Positions 47,648 through 57,671 of a stretch of 64,000 nucleotides of DNA are shown here, in pieces. The position numbers were made by a program, and so were the translations under genes. Source of the stretch: Bradyrhizobium sp. Ec3.3 (GTDB taxonomy: Bacteria > Pseudomonadota > Alphaproteobacteria > Rhizobiales > Xanthobacteraceae). The number at the start of each line of letters is the position of its first letter. Within the stretch, counting starts at the first letter, position 1. The stretch covers positions 42,190 through 106,189 of the forward strand of contig NZ_AXAS01000036.1 of the NCBI RefSeq assembly GCF_000472925.1, in the 5' to 3' direction. A model generated the notes under the pieces. The model was given only the letters and a program-made list of their open reading frames with translations. It ran no database searches and was not told the origin of the DNA.

Positions 47648-48558
47648 ACCACCGGTGCCGCCGTCGCGACCGGGCGTCCGGCGGCGGCACTTCCCGGCAA
47701 GGCTACTTCAGCGCATTCGGCCAGATAGAGGAACATGGTGGCGAGCAGCCCTTCCATGGCCACGCGCCCGCGCGGCAGGATGGTGATTTCATCATTGGCG
47801 GCCCCGCCCCGCCGCAGCAATCCCTGCGCTTCGGCGTCCCGCAACAGCGTGAACACGTGTTTGCGGGACACCGAGAACCGTGTCGCCAATGCCTTCATGG
47901 ACAAGGGCACGGGCTTGACCGGCGGAAACGACTCGTCCGCCGGACCCGCCAGCGCCAGGCTGAACAAGACCATCATTCCGGCGCTGCGCTCGGCAAAGAG
48001 TTCGAGTTCGGGGGCGTTATCGAGCACGCGCAAGCCCGCGACAAAGCGGCGGCCGAGCTCGATCGCAAATGCACCCACGAAAGCGGGATCATCGACGGCG
48101 GCCCGATAGGCCCTCGCCTGCGGGATCACCATGCCAATGGCATCAAAATGGGCGCTCCATCGGACCCGGTGCAGTGTCAACAGCTTCTCGGTCGGCACCA
48201 GCGGCCGCCGGCGCCGGTCACGGTCCGGCGCGGCCGAAAGCAACCCGGCCGCACGCATCAACGCCAGCATGGCCTCGCAGCGTCCGCGGCTGCACAGGCC
48301 TAGGCGGACGCACAGGTCCTTCATGGCACCGACGGTCAGCCCCGGCTCTGTGGCGCGCCGTCGGCTGTAATGAAGATAGAGGGCAACGTGCGGAAGCACA
48401 GCGCGGGCGCGGTCGTTGAGCAGCGCATTCAGGATGCGGTCGCCCCGGTAGAGCGAGACCGAACTTTGCGCACAAGCCCGGATGGCAGCGGCGAAGGCGG
48501 GATGACCGCGCAAGGCGGCAACGGCATCGGGAGAAGGAGTTAACGCGGCGTCCGACAT
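47644..48558 (-). CDS. putative winged-helix transcriptional regulator
   Basis: 304 residues overlapping the thrS stop by four bases in a convergent direction. Two helix-turn-helix-like segments are visible: VGAMKDLCVRLGLCSRGRCE and LSMKALATRFSVSRKHVFTL (followed by LRDAEAQGLLRRGG, a wing). No ligand domain was recognised. This double-HTH layout occurs in rhizobial hypothetical regulators. Cytoplasmic. Its 267-base upstream spacer to the autotransporter holds both divergent promoters; no operator was recognised. Confidence 0.65.
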   Translation of the reverse strand: MSDAALTPSPDAVAALRGHPAFAAAIRACAQSSVSLYRGDRILNALLNDRARAVLPHVALYLHYSRRRATEPGLTVGAMKDLCVRLGLCSRGRCEAMLALMRAAGLLSAAPDRDRRRRPLVPTEKLLTLHRVRWSAHFDAIGMVIPQARAYRAAVDDPAFVGAFAIELGRRFVAGLRVLDNAPELELFAERSAGMMVLFSLALAGPADESFPPVKPVPLSMKALATRFSVSRKHVFTLLRDAEAQGLLRRGGAANDEITILPRGRVAMEGLLATMFLYLAECAEVALPGSAAAGRPVATAAPVV

Positions 48559-48825
48559 TCCCGGTTCACATCACATGCGGATCTTCCTGCCGCGCTTTGG
48601 CAACTAGCAATTCATGCACACTCTTACAATTGCCACCACTCTTGATGACGGCGGCAATGCAGAGGCGGCATCGCCGGTGTTGCACGCAAGCCACGGCGCG
48701 CTGGAACGATAACGATCTGCGGAATCCACCCAAAAAGTCGCAGTTCTCGCAAGCCCTCTTGGTGGCTACCCGTCCTTGGTCGCAGGTCGGATTCACCGGA
48801 TGCGTCTTGATGCAATGGGGGTGCA

Positions 48826-51800
48826 GTGCTGGTCGCGACGAAGCAGCTTTGGCTGGCGACGGCGCTGTCACTGGCTGCAGCGAGCCCTGCCTTCGCGCAG
48901 GCGACCGAAGGCGGCGCGGGCGGCAGCAGCTCTGCCTTTTCGAATGGCGGCACGAGCTCGGCAACCAGCCAGGGCGGCTACGGCGGCGACTCGCCGGCGG
49001 TCATCCGCGGCGGTGGCGGCGGCGGCGCCGGGGCGTCGGGCGGCGGCGGCGGATCGGGCTCCGGCGGCGCGGTCGGCGGCAATGGTGGCATCGGTGCGGG
49101 GCTTAGCGGGGGCGGCGGCGGCAATGGCAGCAGTGGCAATAGCGGCGGCGGAGGTGGCGGCGGCGCGCATGGCGACGTCGTGACCGTCGACACCGTCAAC
49201 GCCGCAACGACAACGGGCGGCGCGGGCGGTCATGGCGGTTCGAGCACGGGCACCGCGAGCGGGGGCGGCGGAGGCGCCGGCGGCTATGGCGTCGTGGTCG
49301 ATGGCAGCGTCCTCACCTACTCCAACAACGGCACCATCGGCGGCGGTAACGGCGGAAACGGCGGCGCCAATACCACTGGCAACGGCTTTGGCGGCAACGG
49401 AGGCGACGGCGGATACGGTGTCTACCTGACCGGCAGCAGCATCCTCAGCAATTCCGGGACCATCGCGGGCGGAAACGGGGGCGGCGGCGGAAACGCAACC
49501 TCCAGCACCCAGAACTCGGCCGGCGGCGACGGCGGCAACGGCGGCACCGCCGTCACTTTCGCCAGCGGCGGCACGCTGATCAATTCGGGCACAATCACCG
49601 GCGGCACGTCCGGCGCGCCTGGTGCCGGCTCCTCCTCAAGCTTACCCAATGGCGTGAAGAGTGACGGGGAGGCTGGCTCGGCCGGCGACGGCGTCGTCGG
49701 CGCCAATCTCACGATCATCAACAGCGGCACGATCTCGGCCGGCGTGAACCTCGGCGCGGCGGTCGACGCCAACGCCATCACGTTCACCGGGGGCAGCAAC
49801 ATCCTCGAACTCTGGGCCGGCTCGGTCATCAACGGTAACGTCGTCGGCACGGGCACCGATACGTTCCGGCTCGGCGGCTCGACCGACAGCACCTTCGACG
49901 TCTCCGGCATCGGCTCGACTGCGCAGTATCAAGCCTTTTCGAGCTTCGTGAAGACCGGCGGCAGCACCTGGACCCTGACAGGCACGACGACGGCGACGAC
50001 GCCGTGGAGCATCAATCAGGGCACGCTTGCGGTCAGCTCCGACGACAACCTCGGCGCGGCATCCGGCGGGCTCGCCTTCGGTGGCGGCACGTTGCAATTT
50101 CTAGCGGGATTTTCCAGCAGTCGAACGGTGACGCTGAATGCGGGCGGCGGCACGATCGACACCAACGGCTACGACGCGGCACTCGATGGCGCCGTCGGCG
50201 GCACCGGCGGCCTCACCAAGATCGGCAACGGAACTCTCGCGCTGACCGGCGTCAACTCCTACTCCGGCGGGACGGCCGTCAACGGCGGCACTCTCGCCGT
50301 TGCTTCCGACTCGAGCCTCGGCGCGGCGTCGGGCGGCCTCTCCCTCGACGGCGGCACGCTGCAATTCCTGGCTGGATTTTCCACCGCTCGAACGGTGACG
50401 CTGAATGCGGGCGGCGGCACGTTCGACACCAACGGCTTCAACGCGACGCTTGATGGCCCAATCGGCGGCGCCGGAGGTCTAACCAAGATCGGCAGCGGGA
50501 CGCTCGTGCTGGCCGGCATCAGTTCCTATTCCGGCGCGACGACAGTCAATGCCGGCGTGCTCGACGTCGAGGGCACGATCACCACCTCGGCGGCGACCGT
50601 CAACGCCGGGGGCGCCCTGACCGGCGCCGGCACCCTCGCGCCGCAGACTCTGACGGTCAATGCCGGCGGCCTACTCGCGCCGGGCAATGGTACGTCGGGC
50701 TCGTCGTTCACGATCATCGGCAACCTCGCCTTGCAATCCGGCGCGATCTATCTGGTGCAGCTCGATCCGGCGGCGGCATCGTCCACGAACGTAACCAGTG
50801 GCGCGACACTCGGCGGCGCAACCGTGAAGGCGGTCTTCGCCAATGGCAGCTATGTCAGCAAGACCTATACCATCCTCACCGCAGATGCCGGCATCTCCGG
50901 CACCTTCAGTTCGCTGGTGAACACCAATCTGCCTGCGAATTTCGCGGCCAGCCTGAGCTATGACGCCAACGACGTCTTCCTCGACCTGACCCTGAGTTAC
51001 ACCATTCCGAGCGGCCTCAACCGCAATCAGCAGGCGGTCGGCAACGCACTGACCAACTTCTTCAATGCGAACGGCGGCATTCCGCTGGTCTATGGCGCGA
51101 TGACGCCGGCGGGCCTGACGCAGGCGTCCGGCGAACTCGGGACTGGTTCGCAGCAGACCACGTTCAACGCGATGAATGGATTCATCGGCTTGCTCATGGA
51201 TCCCTCCATGCAATGGATCGACAGGCCGGGCGGATCGAACGGCACGAGCGGCTTTGCGGCGGACGATTCCGCGACCACGCGCGCCAATCGCAAGCCAACC
51301 GACGCCTTCGCAATGCTGCCCCACCCGCGCGAAGACACCTTCGCCCAGCGCTGGAACGCGTGGGCGAGCGGTTTTGGCGGCTCGCAATCGACCAGCGGCA
51401 ACGCAGCCCTGGGCTCGAACGACACGACAAGCCGCATCTTGGGCACCGCGGTCGGCGCCGACTATCGCTTCTCGCCGCAAACGCTGGCCGGCTTTGCGCT
51501 GGCAGGCGGCGGCACCAATTTTGGCGTGACCGGTCTCGGTTCGGGTCGCTCCGACCTGTTCCAGGCAGGCGCCTACCTGCGCCACATCGTGGGACCGGCG
51601 TATATCTCTGCCGCCCTCGCCTATGGGTGGCAGGACATCACCACCGACCGCAGCGTCGGCGTCGACCGTCTGCGCGCCGAGTTCAACGCCAATGCCTATT
51701 CGGGCCGCGTCGAAGGCGGCTACCGGTTTGTCGCACCTGTGGGCACCGGTATTGGCCTCACGACCTACGCAGCAGCCCAGGCGACCACCTTCAATCTGCC

Positions 51801-52185
51801 GGCTTACGCCGAACAGGTCGTCTCCGGCGCGTCGACCTTTGCGTTGAGCTACGCCAGCAAGACCGTGACCGACGCCCGCAGCGAGCTCGGCCTTCGAAGC
51901 GACAAGTCCGTCGCCGTGCCTGATGGCATCCTGACATTGCGCGGCCGCCTCGCCTGGATGTACGACTTCAACCCGGATCGCTCGGTCGCGACGACCTTCC
52001 AGTCGCTGCCGGGCGCAAGCTTTGTAGTCAACGGCGCGGCGCAGGCGCGCAACGCCGCGCTCACGACGACGTCGGCCGAACTGAAATGGTCCAACGGCTG
52101 GTCGGCCGCCGCGACATTCGAAGGTGAGCTCACCGCCGTCACGCGCTCCTATGCCGGCAAGGGTGCGGTGCGCTACGCTTGGTGA
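48826..52185 (+). CDS. autotransporter with Gly-rich and PATR-type passenger
   Basis: 1119 residues from GTG 48826. Signal peptide ATALSLAAASPAFA-Q. Residues about 27-160 are extremely Gly/Ser/Asn-rich (GGGGGAGASGGGGGSGSGG). A beta-helix passenger follows, with an 89-residue repeat in two copies carrying the passenger-associated transport motif (GGLTKIGNGTLALTG / GGLTKIGSGTLVLAG with YSGGT/YSGAT). The C-terminal 270 residues form an autotransporter barrel: WNAWASGFGGSQSTSGNAAL, GADYRFSPQTLAGFALAGGG and a final aromatic AW. A type Va secreted adhesin or biofilm protein is likely. No protease or lipase triad was found. Confidence 0.93.
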   Translation: MLVATKQLWLATALSLAAASPAFAQATEGGAGGSSSAFSNGGTSSATSQGGYGGDSPAVIRGGGGGGAGASGGGGGSGSGGAVGGNGGIGAGLSGGGGGNGSSGNSGGGGGGGAHGDVVTVDTVNAATTTGGAGGHGGSSTGTASGGGGGAGGYGVVVDGSVLTYSNNGTIGGGNGGNGGANTTGNGFGGNGGDGGYGVYLTGSSILSNSGTIAGGNGGGGGNATSSTQNSAGGDGGNGGTAVTFASGGTLINSGTITGGTSGAPGAGSSSSLPNGVKSDGEAGSAGDGVVGANLTIINSGTISAGVNLGAAVDANAITFTGGSNILELWAGSVINGNVVGTGTDTFRLGGSTDSTFDVSGIGSTAQYQAFSSFVKTGGSTWTLTGTTTATTPWSINQGTLAVSSDDNLGAASGGLAFGGGTLQFLAGFSSSRTVTLNAGGGTIDTNGYDAALDGAVGGTGGLTKIGNGTLALTGVNSYSGGTAVNGGTLAVASDSSLGAASGGLSLDGGTLQFLAGFSTARTVTLNAGGGTFDTNGFNATLDGPIGGAGGLTKIGSGTLVLAGISSYSGATTVNAGVLDVEGTITTSAATVNAGGALTGAGTLAPQTLTVNAGGLLAPGNGTSGSSFTIIGNLALQSGAIYLVQLDPAAASSTNVTSGATLGGATVKAVFANGSYVSKTYTILTADAGISGTFSSLVNTNLPANFAASLSYDANDVFLDLTLSYTIPSGLNRNQQAVGNALTNFFNANGGIPLVYGAMTPAGLTQASGELGTGSQQTTFNAMNGFIGLLMDPSMQWIDRPGGSNGTSGFAADDSATTRANRKPTDAFAMLPHPREDTFAQRWNAWASGFGGSQSTSGNAALGSNDTTSRILGTAVGADYRFSPQTLAGFALAGGGTNFGVTGLGSGRSDLFQAGAYLRHIVGPAYISAALAYGWQDITTDRSVGVDRLRAEFNANAYSGRVEGGYRFVAPVGTGIGLTTYAAAQATTFNLPAYAEQVVSGASTFALSYASKTVTDARSELGLRSDKSVAVPDGILTLRGRLAWMYDFNPDRSVATTFQSLPGASFVVNGAAQARNAALTTTSAELKWSNGWSAAATFEGELTAVTRSYAGKGAVRYAW
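50047..50570 (+). repeat. tandem 267-base (89-codon) repeat inside the autotransporter gene
   Basis: Two copies starting at about 50047 and 50314. Both contain the identical stretch TCGAACGGTGACGCTGAATG and onward (34 identical bases, 50121-50154 and 50388-50421). Overall they are similar but not identical, so the duplication is not recent, or the identical part is kept by gene conversion. Confidence 0.8.
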
Positions 52186-52264
52186 ACTGCAACGGGCGCA
52201 GATCACAATCCGTCTAGATGGGGGGTCTACGGTCTCGTGGCCAGCAGGATCGCGTGCTAATGCG

Positions 52265-52861
52265 ATGGCCAAAATTGGCCCCATGAAAGAGATACCCGTG
52301 CCCGACGCCATCGAATTGTTAAAGACCCGCCGCTCCGTCAAGCCGCGCGAGATGGCTGGGCCCGGCCCCTCGCCGTCCGAGCTCGAGACGATCCTGACCA
52401 TCGGCGCGCGGGTGCCGGATCACGGCAAGCTCGCGCCCTGGCGCTTCATCGTCTTCGAGGGCGAAGCCCGGATGCGCGCCGGCGAAGTGATCGCGCGCGT
52501 GTTCGCGCGCAAGAATCCGGGCGCACCGGCGGCCGAGATCGAGGTCGAGAGGAAGCGGCTCACTGACGCGCCGCTCGTCATCGGGATCGTCAGCTTCACC
52601 AAGCCGCATCCGAAGGTGCCGGCCTGGGAGCAGGAATTGTCGGCCGGCGCCAGCGCCATGAACATCGTCACGGCCGCGACCGCGCTCGGCTATGGCGCGT
52701 GCTGGCTGACCGGCTGGTTTGCTTTCGACCGCGACGTGCTGGAAGGGCTCGGGCTGAAGCCGGATGAGAAGCTCGCCGGCCTCGTGCACATCGGCAGGCC
52801 GACCAAGCCAAGCGAAGACCGCCCTCGCCCGGCACTCTCGGAGATCGTGACGCGGTTTTAG
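52265..52861 (+). CDS. nitroreductase-family protein
   Basis: 198 residues from ATG 52265 (ATG 52283 may be the true start). Nitroreductase FMN-fold motifs: LLKTRRSVKPREM (phosphate contact R-R-S), ETILTIGARVPDHGKLAPWR and GASAMNIVTAATALGYGACW. This matches the YdjA/NfnB-like short nitroreductases, dimers that reduce nitro compounds or quinones with NAD(P)H. Cytoplasmic. No close partner; 80 bases after the autotransporter. Confidence 0.9.
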   Translation: MAKIGPMKEIPVPDAIELLKTRRSVKPREMAGPGPSPSELETILTIGARVPDHGKLAPWRFIVFEGEARMRAGEVIARVFARKNPGAPAAEIEVERKRLTDAPLVIGIVSFTKPHPKVPAWEQELSAGASAMNIVTAATALGYGACWLTGWFAFDRDVLEGLGLKPDEKLAGLVHIGRPTKPSEDRPRPALSEIVTRF

Positions 52862-52987
52862 TCGACTTCACCCAGTTGACGGACCGCTCATCTTCCGGCT
52901 TTGATCCCGTTGCGTCGGCCGGGCAGGATACCGAAGTGACGCTTGCTCACGCCCGTGCCGCCGCCTGACGCTGCGCGGGCTCATGCC

Positions 52988-54262
52988 ATGATCACCACGC
53001 GACGAACATTCCTCGCCGGCGCAGCGCTGCTCGCCGGCACCGCCATGCGCAGCCGCGCGAAAGACATCCCTGCGCCCTCGCCCGACCAGCTTGAGCGTAT
53101 CACGGCATTCTTCGACAACGAGGTCTCGGCCCACCGGCTGCCGGGTGCGATCATCCTGGTTCAGCAGCACGGCAAGCCGCTGTATCTGAAGACCATCGGC
53201 GTGCGCGACGTCCGGACCGGCCTTTCCATGACGCCGGACACGATCTTCTCCATCCATTCCATGACCAAGCCGATCACGAGCTTAGGGGCGATGATGCTGA
53301 TCGACGCCGGCAAGCTGTCGCTGTCCGATGCCGTCTCCAAATACATCCCGGCCTTCGCCAGCGTGAAAGTCGGGCTCGACACGCCGGCCGCCGAGCGATT
53401 GCATGTGCTCAAGATCGTGGCCCCGATCCGGCCGGTCACCATTCAGGACCTCATGCGGCATACCTCCGGGATCACCTACGGATATATCGGCGGCGAGCTG
53501 ATCGAAGAGGCCTATATGGCCGCGAACATCTTCGAAGGCCATTTTGACAACAGGGAGTTCGCCGAGCGCATCGCAAGACTGCCGCTGGCGCGCCAGCCCG
53601 GCACGCTGTGGCGCTACGGCCACTCGACCGACGTGCTCGGCCGCGTCATCGAGGTCGTTTCGGGGCAGGCGCTCTACCAGTTCCTCAAGCAGAACGTGCT
53701 CGATCCGCTCGGCATGACCAGCACCAAGTTCGTGCTGACGACGCCCGACGAGTTCAAGCGGATGGCGCGGCCGCTGCCGAACGACACGATTCTGCTCGAC
53801 GCCGAGCGCGACCGTCTCGCCCATCCCGAATGGGAATCCGGCGGCGGCGGCCTGCTCTCGACCATCACCGACTACGGGCGCTTTGCGCAGATGCTGCTCA
53901 ACGGCGGCGAGCTCGACGGCAAGCGCTATCTCAGCCCCGCCACCTTCAAGGACATGACGACGGATCACATCGGGCCAGGCTCGGGCGTCGATCGCGACTA
54001 CTTTTATTTCCCGGGTGACGGCTTCGGCTATGGCTACGGCCTTGCGGTGCGCACCGATCCGGGCGATGCCAAACCGCCGCCGCCGGGCTCGATCGGCGAA
54101 TTGAAGTGGGATTCCGGCAGCGGCACCTATTTCGGCGTCGATCCCAAGCTCGACATGGTCTACGTCATGATGCAACAGACCCAGAACGAGCGCGGCCGCA
54201 TCACGCCTGCCTTCAAGGCCCTCGTCTACGACGCCTACCCTCCCGGGCTACGCCGCCCGTGA
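52988..54262 (+). CDS. Tat-exported serine hydrolase, family VIII-esterase type (beta-lactamase fold)
   Basis: 424 residues from ATG 52988 (frame opens at 52943). A twin-arginine leader TTRRTFLAGAALLAGTAMRS. Active site: S91-M-T-K94 (FSIHSMTKPITS), Y210 in WRYGHSTDVLGR and the W-D-S-G-S-G motif near residue 385 (LKWDSGSGTYFG). This combination (S-x-x-K, Y-x-x/Y-G-H, W-x-G) marks EstB-like family VIII esterases rather than true beta-lactamases. Acts in the periplasm on ester or lactone substrates. It overlaps the convergent PAS-GGDEF-EAL gene by 15 bases. Confidence 0.88.
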   Translation: MITTRRTFLAGAALLAGTAMRSRAKDIPAPSPDQLERITAFFDNEVSAHRLPGAIILVQQHGKPLYLKTIGVRDVRTGLSMTPDTIFSIHSMTKPITSLGAMMLIDAGKLSLSDAVSKYIPAFASVKVGLDTPAAERLHVLKIVAPIRPVTIQDLMRHTSGITYGYIGGELIEEAYMAANIFEGHFDNREFAERIARLPLARQPGTLWRYGHSTDVLGRVIEVVSGQALYQFLKQNVLDPLGMTSTKFVLTTPDEFKRMARPLPNDTILLDAERDRLAHPEWESGGGGLLSTITDYGRFAQMLLNGGELDGKRYLSPATFKDMTTDHIGPGSGVDRDYFYFPGDGFGYGYGLAVRTDPGDAKPPPPGSIGELKWDSGSGTYFGVDPKLDMVYVMMQQTQNERGRITPAFKALVYDAYPPGLRRP

Positions 54263-56710
54263 GGCGCGCTGTCCGATCGTCGTCAGCAACTCTTTGATCT
54301 CGCCCGCGGGGCGCGCCGCGCTGAACAGGAATCCCTGAACCTCGTTGCAGCCTTCCGCGCGCAGCCAGTCGAGCTGGTCCTCGGTCTCGACGCCTTCCGC
54401 CGTCGTCGTGATGTTGAGGCTGCGGCCGAGCCCCGAGATCGCGCGAACGATGGCGACGCAGTCGGGGCGCTCCGCGAGATCCTTCACGAAGGAGCGATCG
54501 ATCTTGATCTTGTCGAAGGGAAAGCTGCGCAAATAACTGAGACTGGAATAGCCTGTGCCGAAATCGTCCATGGAGATGCCGACACCGAGCTCGCGGAGCT
54601 GGTGCAGAGTGGCGAGGTTTGCGTCGGTCTCGGCCAGGAAAATCGACTCCGTGATCTCGAGCTCGAGCCGCTTCGGCGCCAGGCCCGATCGTGCCAGCGC
54701 CGAGATCACGACCTGGACCAGGTTGCGGCTGCGGAATTGCGCCGGCGAGAGGTTGACCGCGACCTTGATCTCGCGCGGCCATTTCACCGCCTCGCTGCAG
54801 GCCTCGCGAAGCACCCATTCCCCGAGCTGGGTGATCAGGCCGATGTCCTCGGCCACCGGGACGAACTCGGCCGGCGAGATCATGCCCTTGTCCGGATGAC
54901 GCCAGCGCAACAGCGATTCGAAACCCGAGATGCGGTCGGAAGCGATCGAGACCAGCGGCTGGTAGTGCAGCTCGAATTCGCCATTGGCGAACGCACGCCG
55001 CAGGTCGAGCTCCATGTCGCGCCGCCGCTGCGCCTGCAGATCCATCTCCTTCTCGAAGAAATGATGCACGCCGCCGCCGTCGGACTTGGCACGGTAGAGT
55101 GCCATGTCGGCATTGCGCATCAATTCCTCCGATGTCACGCCGTCGCCGGGCGACAGCGCGATGCCGATGCTGGCGCCGATCACCAGCTCCAGGCCGTCGA
55201 TCTCGTAGGGGGCGCTCAGCATCTCGATCAGGAGGCTGGCGCAAGCGCTGGCCTCGTTCGGCGACACGTCGGCTGCGAGGATTACGGCGAACTCGTCGCC
55301 GCCGACGCGAGCGGCAAGGTTGGCGCCGCGGATCGCGATCGCCAGGCGCTCGGCGACGTGTTTCAGTAGACGGTCGCCGATGGGATGGCCGAAGGAATCG
55401 TTGATGGTCTTGAACAGGTCGAGATCGATGCAGAGCACGCCGACCCTTTTGCCCCCGGCCTGATCGAGCGCCAGCTTCAGGCGTTCCTGGAAATGCTCCC
55501 GGTTCGCCAGATTGGTAAGCCCGTCATGATGGGCCATGTAGGCGATGCGCGCCTCGGCCTTGCGCCGTTCGGTGATGTCAACCACAGCGACCAGATAACC
55601 GTCGCGGCCTTCGAACGTGACGCGGCGGCCGAAGGTCAGGACCTCGATCTCACTGCCGTCGGCGCGCAGGTGCCGCCAGTTGCGCGAGGAGTGATAGGTG
55701 TCGCCAAGGCGCTGCAGCGCCTCGGAGTGGCTGTCCCATTCGTCGTGCGGCCAGATCTCCAGCAGGCTCATGCGCAGGAAGGCGTCCCGGTCGTAGCCAT
55801 AGTGCTGGACCGCGGCGTCATTGACGCCCAGGAAGCGCTTCGTCTCGGCGTCGAACACCCACATCGGCATCGGGTTGTTGTCGAACAGCAGCCGGAACGA
55901 TGCGTCGCGCTGCTTCAGCGCGGTGACATCGGAGATCGTGAGCGACACGACGTCGGCAAAGGCGGTGGCGCAGAGCCGGAGATGGCGTCCATCGTGCTCG
56001 ATTTCGCGCTGCTCGCTGCGGCCGCCCGAGACGGCTGCATGCAGAAGCTCCACGACGCCGGGTGTTCCAAGGATCGTGCCGCCCTCTCCGAGCCGGCGCC
56101 ATAACAGGCTTCCGCTCTCTGCCTTCAGCAGCACCTCCGCGCTTCTGTTGTGATGCACGATCTGGAAGTCGAAGGCCCTCGCATCGGCATCGCGCAGCGC
56201 TGCCAGCGACACCACCGCATCGTCGGTCGCAGAGAAGATCGCATCGAGGAGATTATATTGCGCGCCGCGCTCGTTGACGTAAGTCCCGATCAGCATGGCG
56301 CCCCAGCGCGAGGCGGTCGGCAGCGCCAGCACATCGTAGGTCCTGACCATGCCGTCGCGCACGCAATGTGCGCGCGCATGATGCGGGCGGCCGTTCCGCA
56401 GCGCGTTCGCCGCGACTTCCGTAAGCGCAGTTGCGCAATCGGGCGCCAAGGCTGCCACCGGAACGTCCCAGCGCTCGTCGCCGAGCCATGTCTGCACGTA
56501 GCGTCCACTGCGCGACAGTTCGAGCGCACCGTCGGCCCGAAGCAGCGCGATGTGGTCGGCGAGCCGCCCGAGGCTGCCGAGCATCACATCCTCGTAGCGC
56601 GGCAACCGTTCGCCCGGTCGTAACGCAGCGTGCCATTTGCGCTGAAGCACCGGGATGTCGCCAAACATGTCGGTGGCCGGCTTGCCCGGCATCTTCTTCG
56701 CGGCACTCAT
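54248..56710 (-). CDS. PAS-GGDEF-EAL protein (cyclic di-GMP metabolism)
   Basis: 820 residues from ATG 56710 (TTG 56722 rejected). An N-terminal PAS_5-like domain (ALRPGERLPRYEDVMLGSLG, the type in the 62600 protein), a second PAS domain (NNPMPMWVFDAETKRFLGVN), PAC (YLVAVVDITERRKAEARIAY), GGDEF (LNREHFQ..., ARVGGDEFAVILA) and EAL with the variant GFESLLRWRHPDKG (E-S-L) and the intact loop MDDFGTGYSSLSYL. The I-site reads R-G-A-N instead of R-x-x-D, so feedback inhibition may be lost. Both activities look possible. No membrane segment; soluble sensor for c-di-GMP turnover. Confidence 0.93.
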   Translation of the reverse strand: MSAAKKMPGKPATDMFGDIPVLQRKWHAALRPGERLPRYEDVMLGSLGRLADHIALLRADGALELSRSGRYVQTWLGDERWDVPVAALAPDCATALTEVAANALRNGRPHHARAHCVRDGMVRTYDVLALPTASRWGAMLIGTYVNERGAQYNLLDAIFSATDDAVVSLAALRDADARAFDFQIVHHNRSAEVLLKAESGSLLWRRLGEGGTILGTPGVVELLHAAVSGGRSEQREIEHDGRHLRLCATAFADVVSLTISDVTALKQRDASFRLLFDNNPMPMWVFDAETKRFLGVNDAAVQHYGYDRDAFLRMSLLEIWPHDEWDSHSEALQRLGDTYHSSRNWRHLRADGSEIEVLTFGRRVTFEGRDGYLVAVVDITERRKAEARIAYMAHHDGLTNLANREHFQERLKLALDQAGGKRVGVLCIDLDLFKTINDSFGHPIGDRLLKHVAERLAIAIRGANLAARVGGDEFAVILAADVSPNEASACASLLIEMLSAPYEIDGLELVIGASIGIALSPGDGVTSEELMRNADMALYRAKSDGGGVHHFFEKEMDLQAQRRRDMELDLRRAFANGEFELHYQPLVSIASDRISGFESLLRWRHPDKGMISPAEFVPVAEDIGLITQLGEWVLREACSEAVKWPREIKVAVNLSPAQFRSRNLVQVVISALARSGLAPKRLELEITESIFLAETDANLATLHQLRELGVGISMDDFGTGYSSLSYLRSFPFDKIKIDRSFVKDLAERPDCVAIVRAISGLGRSLNITTTAEGVETEDQLDWLRAEGCNEVQGFLFSAARPAGEIKELLTTIGQRASRAA

Positions 56711-56844
56711 TGCAGTCCCCAACGCTATCCCAATGCATCCAAGGCAGGCGCACTTAATGGCGTGTAAAAGGTTTTTGCCTGCGGCGCTCGAAGGGCGATT
56801 ATGACAGTTTTAAGTCAGGCGATGGTTAGTGCGCATTAGCGACT

Positions 56845-57605
56845 GTGACAGTTCGTACGCGCTTCAGTCCGGGCGATGAAGTGTACGGGATGACGGGTGG
56901 CGTTGGTGGCGTCCAGGGATCGCTTGCCGAATTCACCGCAGTGGATGCAGACCTGCTGGCGCTGAAGCCTGCCAATCTCAGTATGCGGGAGACGGCCGCC
57001 CTGCCCCTCATCTTCATCACCGCCTGGGAGGCCTGGCCGACCGGGCCAGAATTTCACCCGGCAGCAAGGTCCTGATCCACGGCGGTGCCGGCGGCGTCGG
57101 TCATATCGCGATCCAGCTCGCACGTGCGTCCGGTGCTGAGGTGTATGCCACCGGCTCCAAGGCGCAGCGAACGTACATCGAAAGTGTCGGCGCAACCTTC
57201 ATCGACCGCGACGATATTGTGGAGGCTTACGTTGCGCGGCACACGGCAGGGCGCGGTTTCGATCTCGTCTACGACACCGTCGGCGGAACCGTGCTCGACA
57301 CCTCGTTCACTGCCGTGCGCCGCTTCGGCCATGTGGTGAGCGCGCTCGGCTGGGGCACGCATGCGCTCGCGCCGCTGTCGTTCCGTGCCGCAACCTATTC
57401 CGGCGTGTTCACGCTGCTGCCTCTGCTCAGCGGCGAGGGCCGCGCGCATCACGGCGAGATCCTGGCGGAAGCGACCCGCCTTGCCGAAGCGGGCAAGCTC
57501 GTGTCGCTGCTCGATGCCCGCCGCTTCACGCTTCAGACCGTCGCGGACGCCTACGCGCTGATCCGCGACCGCGATGCAAAGGGCACGCTAATCGTCGGGC
57601 CCTGA
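56845..57605 (+). pseudogene. decayed zinc-type alcohol dehydrogenase/quinone oxidoreductase: 5' truncation and one-base deletion
   Basis: Frame A (from 56845) matches VTVRTRFSPGDEVYG and on to ALPLIFITAWEA, then shifts at about 57033; frame B continues LADRARISPGSKVLIHGGAG and GVGHIAIQLARASGAEVYAT to the natural end GTLIVGP. Restoring one C (GAGGCC-CTG-GCC) rejoins them. The first 70-80 residues of the family, including the usual N-terminal strand and catalytic part, are absent; upstream sequence is unrelated. Family: MDR superfamily, QOR-like, NADPH site GGAGGVG. The broken gene abuts the diguanylate cyclase promoter, so a deletion probably joined them. Confidence 0.82.
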
Positions 57606-57671
57606 GCCGATGACAATCTCGTCGCGCTTCATGGTCCCGCGCCCTTCCGAGGCCGGGTAGGCTGCCGCCCG

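Noticed and set aside
50671..52401. 576-codon minus-strand frame over the autotransporter barrel
   Set aside because: Antisense shadow; the barrel signature is on the plus strand.
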